37,276 nucleotides of DNA from Thiotrichales bacterium (GTDB lineage Bacteria; Pseudomonadota; Gammaproteobacteria; SZUA-229). The DNA is taken from contig CP070838.1 of assembly GCA_020341835.1 (NCBI GenBank), positions 960,996 to 998,271 on the forward strand, in the 5' to 3' direction. Below the pieces are notes generated by a model, which was given only the letters and a program-made list of their open reading frames with translations, had not been told where the DNA came from and made no database searches. Both the position numbers and the translations under genes were made by a program. Below are positions 31,525 through 37,276 of the stretch, one piece after another. Positions within the stretch are counted from its first letter, which is position 1. Every line of letters starts with the position of its first letter.

Positions 31525-33801
31525 ATGAATAGCACACCAGTAAACCTAAAAAACGCGCGCGGCAGAGAAACTGCCAGGTCGTCGTTACTCGGGAGTACCT
31601 CCGTACGAGCTTTGGACAGGGAAATCACGCTCACCAGGGTGCTCATTTTCTTAACTTTGATTGCCAGCGTATTCGCTACCGTCGATGTTGGAGGGATCCT
31701 GGTCCAGCACATACGCTCCGGACAGCCTGTGGCCGTTCTCGAGCAGTCGATCTTCATTTTTATCGTGACATTTCTCGTCTACGGCAACCTGGTTTACCAG
31801 TTCACCCGTCTCGGGCATCTGCATAGAGCATCAGCTCACCGGCCGGCCGATATCAACGAGCTTCGTCCGGTATTCAGCAACCGCGGGCGTGGCCTGACCG
31901 TCCTGGTCCCTTCCTACAAAGAAGAGCCGGTTGTCATCGAACAGACACTGTGGTCAGCAGCGCTTCAGGTCTGCCCGGACCGTCGCGTTGTCCTGTTGAT
32001 CGACAATCCGCCGGATCCATCCGAGCTGAAGGATCAGCATCTGCTCGATACAACGCAGCGTCTGCCAGGCAGGATAGAAAGGGTCCTGGGCGAGCAGGCC
32101 GAGCGCTTCAGGCTGGCGTACCGTCAGTACCAGCAGAATGGCATGGTCGATTTTCGCTACGAAACCCAGCGTCTGTCAGGTCTGTACAAGGAAGCGTCAC
32201 GCTGGTTCGAATACCAGGCGAAACAGTTCAGTATCAATACGCACACCGACCGGCTGTTTATCGAGAAAGTATTTAATGAACCGGCAGCCATGTATCGCCA
32301 GCACGCACGCTTGCTGTCGACACGCTTCAAAAACAAAAAGAGTGTGATTCTGAACCGGGAACAGATTGAGCAGGAATACCATCGATTGATGGCGCTGTTT
32401 GAAGTCAAGATGGAGTATTTCGAGCGCAAGAAATACGTGAATCTGTCCCACGAAGCCAACAAGGCGATGAACATCAACAGCTATCTGGGTTTGATGGGTG
32501 GTGTTTACCGCGAGCGTGAGCAGGGCGGTGAACTGCTTATCGAAGATGCCGGTGGCGAGCCGGCAGACCTGGTCGTACCGGATACCGAGTTTGTTGTCAC
32601 GCTGGATGCAGACAGTATCATTGCGCATGACTATTCGGCACGCCTGATCCATCAACTGGATCAGCCCGGCAACCAGCGGGTTGCAGTGATCCAGACGCCC
32701 TACAGTGCAATACCGGATGCGCCAGGCATGCTCGAAAGGATCGCCGGTGCCACCACTGATATCCAGTACATCATTCATCAGGGGTTTACCAGCTACCGCG
32801 CAACCTTCTGGGTGGGTGCCAATGCACTGCTCAGAAAAGAGGCACTGGAAGACATCGTCACCGTCAGTCGCGAGCGGGGATATGAGGTTCGCCGCTACAT
32901 CCAGGACCGTACCGTGATCGAAGACACCGAGTCGAGCGTGGACCTGGTCGACCGGGGCTGGTCGTTGCTGAACTATCCGGAGCGACTCGCCTACAGCGCA
33001 ACACCGCCGGATTTCGGCTCACTGCTGATTCAGCGGCGTCGCTGGGCCAATGGTGGCTTGATCATATTCCCCAAACTGTTGCGCTATCTGTTTCGTCGGC
33101 CACGTAACGCGGCAAAAATCAGCGAGGGGCTTGTTCGCAGCCATTACCTGACCTCGATTGCCGCGGTCAATGTCGGTCTGCTGATGCTGTTCACTTATCC
33201 CTTCGAGAACGCCATGAATACGCTCTGGCTTCCGCTGACCGCAGTGCCGTACTTTTTCCTTTACGGCCGTGACATGGTTAGTCTGAATTATCGCTGGAGC
33301 GACCTGCCGCGCGTCTATGCACTGAACCTCGCATTGATTCCGGTCAATCTCGGCGGCGTGTTCAAGTCCATCCAGCAGGGCATAACCGGTGAGCTGATTC
33401 CATTCGGACGCACGCCTAAAGTGGAAGGACGTACTGCGGTGCCCAGGGTATATGTGCTGGCTGTGCTGGCGCTGGCTCTGTGGTGTGCGGGTTTCGCTGT
33501 GGTTGATCTGGCCTACGAACGCTGGGGACATGCAATGTTTTCGGTGTTCAACGGTGCCTTCCTTGTCTATGCGATAACACATTATCTCGGCTGGCGAGAA
33601 AGCGTTAATGACCTTGGTCTGATGACTGATGCAAGCCCAGAGGCAGTTACAGTTCAGCCACAGGCTGATGTGGTTATCGAGTTGAAGAATCAGCGAACCA
33701 GGGAGCAGCAACCCGTCCTTGTCAGGGAGTCATTACTCCCGGTTGAAAATGCGAGCCCGGTTTACATGCGTGAACATTCCATCGGGATGCAGGAGCGTTA
33801 G
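31525..33801 (+). CDS. Membrane GT2 processive glycosyltransferase (cellulose-synthase-like) with a large insertion
   Basis: A 758-residue inner-membrane enzyme expected to polymerise a sugar nucleotide and export the chain. Two N-terminal membrane segments (~38-60, ~75-93) precede the catalytic domain. All processive GT2 residues are present: LVPSYKEEP, the first Asp in LLIDN (~160), the DxD in TLDADS (361, 363), the base in VIEDTES (~467) and QRRRW (503-507). Further membrane segments follow (~545-690). Between the first Asp and DxD lie ~200 residues, against ~67 in Rhodobacter BcsA; the excess is charged and helical. No PilZ domain and no bcsB or pga partner is adjacent. Start 31525 is preferred; ATG 31456 would add 23 unlike residues. 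Confidence 0.85.
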   Translation: MNSTPVNLKNARGRETARSSLLGSTSVRALDREITLTRVLIFLTLIASVFATVDVGGILVQHIRSGQPVAVLEQSIFIFIVTFLVYGNLVYQFTRLGHLHRASAHRPADINELRPVFSNRGRGLTVLVPSYKEEPVVIEQTLWSAALQVCPDRRVVLLIDNPPDPSELKDQHLLDTTQRLPGRIERVLGEQAERFRLAYRQYQQNGMVDFRYETQRLSGLYKEASRWFEYQAKQFSINTHTDRLFIEKVFNEPAAMYRQHARLLSTRFKNKKSVILNREQIEQEYHRLMALFEVKMEYFERKKYVNLSHEANKAMNINSYLGLMGGVYREREQGGELLIEDAGGEPADLVVPDTEFVVTLDADSIIAHDYSARLIHQLDQPGNQRVAVIQTPYSAIPDAPGMLERIAGATTDIQYIIHQGFTSYRATFWVGANALLRKEALEDIVTVSRERGYEVRRYIQDRTVIEDTESSVDLVDRGWSLLNYPERLAYSATPPDFGSLLIQRRRWANGGLIIFPKLLRYLFRRPRNAAKISEGLVRSHYLTSIAAVNVGLLMLFTYPFENAMNTLWLPLTAVPYFFLYGRDMVSLNYRWSDLPRVYALNLALIPVNLGGVFKSIQQGITGELIPFGRTPKVEGRTAVPRVYVLAVLALALWCAGFAVVDLAYERWGHAMFSVFNGAFLVYAITHYLGWRESVNDLGLMTDASPEAVTVQPQADVVIELKNQRTREQQPVLVRESLLPVENASPVYMREHSIGMQER

Positions 33802-33854
33802 CGGTTTGTTTTTCATGCGTTGAATGCGATCGTTGCAGTGATCTGCAGTAAACG

Positions 33855-33892
33855 AAAATGGCAGTGCCGGCCACGGTACTGCCATTTTTTTT
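33855..33892. terminator. Bidirectional rho-independent terminator between the glycosyltransferase and dut
   Basis: Stem AAAATGGCAGTGCC / GGTACTGCCATTTT with a six-base loop and T-runs on both strands. It ends both converging genes. Confidence 0.85.
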
Positions 33893-33900
33893 GTCTGCGT

Positions 33901-34356
33901 TCACTTGTGTCCGGAATGGCCAAATCCGCCGGCGCCGCGGGTGCTCTGATAGAAGTCATCGACGACTTCAAAATCGGCCTGCACGACCGGAACAAATACC
34001 AGTTGTGCGATACGATCACCCTGCTCTATCGTGAAGCTGTTGTTGCCCCGGTTCCAGCAGGAGACGTATAACTGTCCCTGGTAGTCTGAATCGATCAGGC
34101 CAACCAGGTTGCCAAGTACGATACCGTGTTTATGGCCCAGGCCGGAGCGCGGCAGGATGGTCGCTGCCAGGCCCGGATCATCGATATGGATTGCGATGCC
34201 GGTCGGTATCAGCTCGGTATCGCCGGGTTCCAGCGTGATGGTTTCGTCGATACAGGCGCGCAGGTCCATGCCGGCCGAGCCTTCGGTTGCGTGTTCGGGG
34301 AGAGGGATCAGTTTGCCGAGCCGTTGATCGAGTATCTTAAGCTGAATTTTTCTCAT
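33901..34356 (-). CDS. dut: Deoxyuridine 5'-triphosphate nucleotidohydrolase (dUTPase)
   Basis: It hydrolyses dUTP to dUMP, keeping uracil out of DNA and supplying thymidylate synthesis. The 151-residue protein, a trimer in the family, has all five motifs: [36 protein letters not shown] and the glycine-rich [11 protein letters not shown] tail. The ATG at 34356 (MRKIQLKIL) is the family start; the frame upstream reads through coaBC and is a shadow. The start overlaps the coaBC end by 20 bases, so the two are coupled. Confidence 0.97.
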   Translation of the reverse strand: MRKIQLKILDQRLGKLIPLPEHATEGSAGMDLRACIDETITLEPGDTELIPTGIAIHIDDPGLAATILPRSGLGHKHGIVLGNLVGLIDSDYQGQLYVSCWNRGNNSFTIEQGDRIAQLVFVPVVQADFEVVDDFYQSTRGAGGFGHSGHK

Positions 34357-35572
34357 GCCGCCTGTTCTTGTTGTAGTGATGTGCAACCAGTTTGACCAGC
34401 TCACGTGCCAGCGTCGTTTTGCGGGCCTGTTCGAGTACCTGCTCACCGTCACCCCATAACACGTGCAGTGCATTGTATTCGTTGTTGAAGCCGATGTCCT
34501 GCGCATTGGCATCCTTGCCGACCAGGTTGGCGGCAATCATGTCCAGTGATTTGTTCTCCAGTTTGGCCCTGGCATTCGATAGCAGATTCTCGGTTTCAGC
34601 CGCAAAGCCAACTGCGAAGGGTCTCGGTTTGCTGCTGGCGACGGCTGCCAGAATATCCTCGGTACGCTCGAGTTCTATGCTCAGTTCTTCAGCGTGTTTT
34701 TTCAGTTTCTGCCTGCTGGTGGATTTTGGCCGGTAATCGGCGACCGCTGCCGCGGCAATAAATATCTGGTGCTGACGAAGCTGTTGCATGACAGCTTCGT
34801 ACATCTGTGCTGCCGTTTCGACGTCGATGCGATTGACATCCTCGGGTGTGGCTTCGAGACTGGGACCGCTGATCAGGGTTACACTGGCGCCGGCTTCCCG
34901 GGCAGCGTTGGCGATGGCAAAACCCATGCGGCCGGAGCTGCGGTTGCCGATGAATCGCACCGGGTCAATGGCCTCGTAGGTGGGGCCGGCAGTGACCAGT
35001 ACGTGCTTGCCCTGCAACACACCGCTTTTGAACAGGCCTGACAGCGCATCCACCAGATCGGGTACCTCGAGCATGCGGCCGTCACCGGTTTCACCGCAGG
35101 CCTGCGATCCGGCGACAGGGCCAAACAGGTGTACGCCGCGCTGCTTCAGGGTGAGCAGGTTGTTCTGCGTGGCAGTGTCACTCCACATTACCCGGTTCAT
35201 TGCCGGTGCCAGGGCGAGCGGTGCTCCGCTGGCAAGGCAGAGCGTTGTCAGCAGGTCGTCGGCACGGCCCTGAGCCAGCTTCGCCATGCAATTGGCGCTG
35301 GCTGGTGCGATCAGGATTGCATCCGCCCAGCGTGCCAGCTGGATATGCCCCATGCCGGCTTCCGCCTTCTCATCCAGTAGTTCGGTGTGTACCGGATTGC
35401 CGGACAGTGCCTGGAAGGTTAACGGGGTAACGAATTCGGTAGCGCTGCGGGTCATCACCACGCGTACCTGCGCGCCGGCATCGCGCAGCCGTCGCGTCAG
35501 CTCGGCGCTCTTGTAGGCTGCGATACCGCCGCTGATGCCGAGAATGATGTGCTTGCCGTTGAGCGTGTTCAT
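34337..35572 (-). CDS. coaBC: Bifunctional phosphopantothenoylcysteine decarboxylase / phosphopantothenate-cysteine ligase
   Basis: It performs two successive steps of coenzyme A synthesis: ligation of cysteine to 4'-phosphopantothenate (CoaB, CTP-dependent) and FMN-dependent decarboxylation (CoaC). The 411-residue protein begins with the flavoprotein domain ([15 protein letters not shown]; the substrate motif PAMNRVMW; active-site cysteine in [12 protein letters not shown]). The CoaB half follows from ~185 ([38 protein letters not shown]). It is divergent from radC and upstream of dut, the usual gammaproteobacterial arrangement. Confidence 0.97.
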   Translation of the reverse strand: MNTLNGKHIILGISGGIAAYKSAELTRRLRDAGAQVRVVMTRSATEFVTPLTFQALSGNPVHTELLDEKAEAGMGHIQLARWADAILIAPASANCMAKLAQGRADDLLTTLCLASGAPLALAPAMNRVMWSDTATQNNLLTLKQRGVHLFGPVAGSQACGETGDGRMLEVPDLVDALSGLFKSGVLQGKHVLVTAGPTYEAIDPVRFIGNRSSGRMGFAIANAAREAGASVTLISGPSLEATPEDVNRIDVETAAQMYEAVMQQLRQHQIFIAAAAVADYRPKSTSRQKLKKHAEELSIELERTEDILAAVASSKPRPFAVGFAAETENLLSNARAKLENKSLDMIAANLVGKDANAQDIGFNNEYNALHVLWGDGEQVLEQARKTTLARELVKLVAHHYNKNRRHEKNSA

Positions 35573-35682
35573 GACGGTATTGTACCAAAATCAGTTGCTT
35601 AGCTTGCGAATGTTGGCATTGCCGTGATCTGGTCATGAGGTTAATATCGTGCCTTGCAAGGATGATGAACAAGGTGGATACG

Positions 35683-36360
35683 ATGCCCCTGGTAATTTCT
35701 GACTGGCCGATGGATGAACGGCCGCGCGAAAAGCTGCTCGATCGCGGCGCTGATACCCTTTCCGATGCCGAACTGCTGGCGATCTTTTTACGAACCGGTG
35801 CCCGTGGTCTGACCGCGGTTGATCTTGCGCGCAAGCTGCTCGATGAATTCGGTGGCCTCAGGCCGTTACTGGATGCGAGTGAAGCTGATTTCTGCCGGCA
35901 TCATGGACTGGGGCGCGCCAAGTATGCTCATTTACAGGCTGTACTGGAAATGGCGCGCCGCCACCTGCGTGAAAATATTGAGCGCGGTGATGCGCTGTGT
36001 TCACCGGATGAAACCCGCCGTTACCTCTCGACCGAGTTGCAGTCCTGTCCGCACGAGGTCTTCGCCTGCCTGTTCCTTGATAATCGCAACCGCGTTATCG
36101 CATTCGAAAAACTGTTTCATGGCACCATTGATGGTGCCAGTGTCTATCCACGCGTTGTCGTACACCGGGTTATCGACAATAATGCAGCTGCTGTCATCTT
36201 TGCACACAACCATCCGTCGGGTGTAGCCGAACCAAGCATGGCCGACAAGCAGATCACTGCAAGGCTCAAGGACGCACTGGCATTGATCGATGTGCGCGTG
36301 CTCGATCATATGATTATTGGCGATCAGGTGGTTTCGTTCGCCGAGAGGGGATTGCTTTAG
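35683..36360 (+). CDS. radC: RadC family JAB/MPN-domain protein (UPF0758)
   Basis: The family was first linked to DNA repair but its role is unsettled. The 225-residue protein has an N-terminal helix-hairpin-helix region (~20-90, with [18 protein letters not shown]) and a C-terminal JAB metalloprotease-like domain. The metal motif is complete: HNHPSG (His175, His177), Ser185 and Asp188. The start at 35683 (MPLVISDWP) has AAGGTGG upstream and is the family start; a 16-residue extension was dropped. It diverges from coaBC as in many gammaproteobacteria. Confidence 0.93.
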   Translation: MPLVISDWPMDERPREKLLDRGADTLSDAELLAIFLRTGARGLTAVDLARKLLDEFGGLRPLLDASEADFCRHHGLGRAKYAHLQAVLEMARRHLRENIERGDALCSPDETRRYLSTELQSCPHEVFACLFLDNRNRVIAFEKLFHGTIDGASVYPRVVVHRVIDNNAAAVIFAHNHPSGVAEPSMADKQITARLKDALALIDVRVLDHMIIGDQVVSFAERGLL

Positions 36361-36418
36361 CGCCTGCATCGGCACTCTGGCGTGCATGTTCGAAAATCGG
36401 TACTTTCCAGGTTTTATG

Positions 36419-36913
36419 CTATTGAATCCGCCGTGCCTTCCAGTATGCACTCCGCCAATAGGTTTCCTCGAGATTCGAGATCATTACGCCCTTTCTGGTT
36501 GAAACATGGAGAAAATCACCCTTGTCAATATACATGCCGACATGGCGACTAAAGACACCTGTTTTGAAGAATACCAAATCGCCGGCTCTAAGCTGTTTCT
36601 GCTTTACAGCTGATCCGGTTTTTGACTGGCTTTCGGTGGATCGGGGCACATCAACGCCAAGCCTGGTTCTATAGGTTTGATATACAAACCCGGAACAATC
36701 AATCCCTTTTTTGGATGTGCCGCCCATACGATGTTGTACATGATTCCATTCTTTGTATTGTTGATTAAGTACCTGTTTCACTTTTTGTGTGTCACTCAGG
36801 TCAACGCGCACTCCTGAAACCCTTACAGATGCATCGGTATGGTCTTGACGGGGTGCGGACGAGCAGGCTGCAAATAGAGCTGCGCAGAGGAGTGCGGCAA
36901 ACGCTTTATACAT
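36419..36913 (-). CDS. NlpC/P60 family lipoprotein, probable peptidoglycan endopeptidase
   Basis: A 164-residue lipoprotein: signal peptide with lipobox LFAAC (Cys17), a short linker, then an NlpC/P60 domain (~45-164) that cuts peptidoglycan peptides. The catalytic triad positions are visible: Cys73 in DCSGFVYQTY, His124 in SRHVGMYID and His136 in FLHVST. The serine pair after the lipid cysteine would send it to the outer membrane under the Lol +2 rule. The layout matches the E. coli Spr/MepS and NlpC type. Convergent with radC. Confidence 0.93.
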   Translation of the reverse strand: MYKAFAALLCAALFAACSSAPRQDHTDASVRVSGVRVDLSDTQKVKQVLNQQYKEWNHVQHRMGGTSKKGIDCSGFVYQTYRTRLGVDVPRSTESQSKTGSAVKQKQLRAGDLVFFKTGVFSRHVGMYIDKGDFLHVSTRKGVMISNLEETYWRSAYWKARRIQ

Positions 36914-37192
36914 ACGAAGGATATTAGTTCAAAAAACCTGATTTGACCGTAGAGGTATATACTGGCGAGCTAACATGGCCGTGGGCATTCGTTCGGCGTT
37001 GATTCTCGGTTATACGCCGCGAGCTTGCGCTACCGGCCCGAAGCGTGCCTTTGGAAGCGCGTATTGTTAGGATGAGCAAAGCAGCTGGAAATTTGTTGAA
37101 GTGGTCGGTGCTCGCGCGGTTGCTGAATCAATACGTTGACGTCGCAGCCGCGTGAAGACCAATTAGATATCCCGATTCCAAAAATAAAACTG
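36914..37192. other. Intergenic region upstream of the NlpC/P60 gene
   Basis: About 280 bases with no supported gene, repeat or terminator. A 31-codon ATG frame at 36975 has no ribosome-binding site or family match. The NlpC/P60 promoter should lie within the first ~50 bases, where TTGAAC and TAATAT-like sequences occur at unsuitable spacing. Confidence 0.5.
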
Positions 37193-37276
37193 TTACCTGG
37201 CGATCGCTACCATTCCTAATCCGGTCGCCAAGACGCTTGCCCAGAGCAACCTGCCATAGCGATGCTCGCGCTCCTT
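37193..37276 (-). CDS. C-terminal end of an unidentified protein (rest outside window)
   Basis: The minus-strand frame entering from the window edge reads KEREHRYGRLLWASVLATG then LGMVAIAR and a TAA stop. Its hydrophobic stretch ends close to the C-terminus, as in a small membrane protein. Only 27 residues are visible, so no family can be named and it may be a chance open frame. Confidence 0.3.
   Translation of the reverse strand, partial: KEREHRYGRLLWASVLATGLGMVAIAR

Noticed and set aside
31212-31532. 106-codon ORF with a hydrophobic start and a repeated HKCDQT
   Set aside because: The peptide repeat is a by-product of the phased DNA repeats. No ribosome-binding site is present, and the end runs into the glycosyltransferase start.
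36975-37069. 31-codon ORF in the last intergenic region
   Set aside because: No ribosome-binding site, promoter or hydrophobic segment supports it, unlike the 32-residue ORF at 23263.

Overview
The window reads as a chromosomal segment of a gammaproteobacterium. The evidence is the housekeeping gene order (xseB-ispA-dxs; radC/coaBC-dut-...-algC-argB; xth next to pyrE), the cysteine-rich L31, the short PutA without a DNA-binding domain, and the many proteins of gammaproteobacterial type (RmuC, HemW, DUF4124, AmpG, FolE2). No species can be named from sequence alone. Coding density is high, the genes look intact, and no tRNA, rRNA, CRISPR array, transposase or prophage gene was seen.

Layout. 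1-4.0 kb: the end of radA, a palindromic repeat, then xseB-ispA-dxs (isoprenoid precursors). 4.0-5.3 kb: queD-folE2, which together make the pterin precursor of queuosine. 5.3-6.1 kb: an 833-base non-coding repeat island. 6.1-9.1 kb (minus strand): a periplasmic cyclophilin, a tusA-tetR unit with a likely operator, and a Rieske protein paired with a BASS transporter. 9.2-11.8 kb: rmuC, an AI-2E-type permease and a stand-alone PilZ protein. 11.9-19.7 kb: putA, a DUF3530 hydrolase, an LplT-PlsC fusion, a malic enzyme and a thermonuclease-like protein whose start is uncertain. 19.8-25.7 kb: rpmE, DUF4124 protein, hemW, apbE, a probable 32-residue membrane protein, ampG and xth. 25.7-30.7 kb: pyrE, a TSUP permease, a second DUF4124 protein, argB and algC. 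30.7-33.8 kb: an AT-rich leader and a lone processive glycosyltransferase on the opposite strand, sitting between algC and dut. 33.9-37.3 kb: dut, coaBC, radC, an NlpC/P60 lipoprotein and the end of one more gene.

The most unusual content is non-coding. At least five kinds of palindromic repeat fill intergenic gaps. The island at 5.3-6.1 kb holds two inverted copies of one element built from hairpins with unrelated stems but a shared TCCC loop. Between the two copies the stems change in a paired way. Other items worth a second look are the small membrane ORF with its own promoter and terminator, the glycosyltransferase with a large helical insertion, helically phased repeats ahead of it, and the self-contained tusA-tetR regulatory region.
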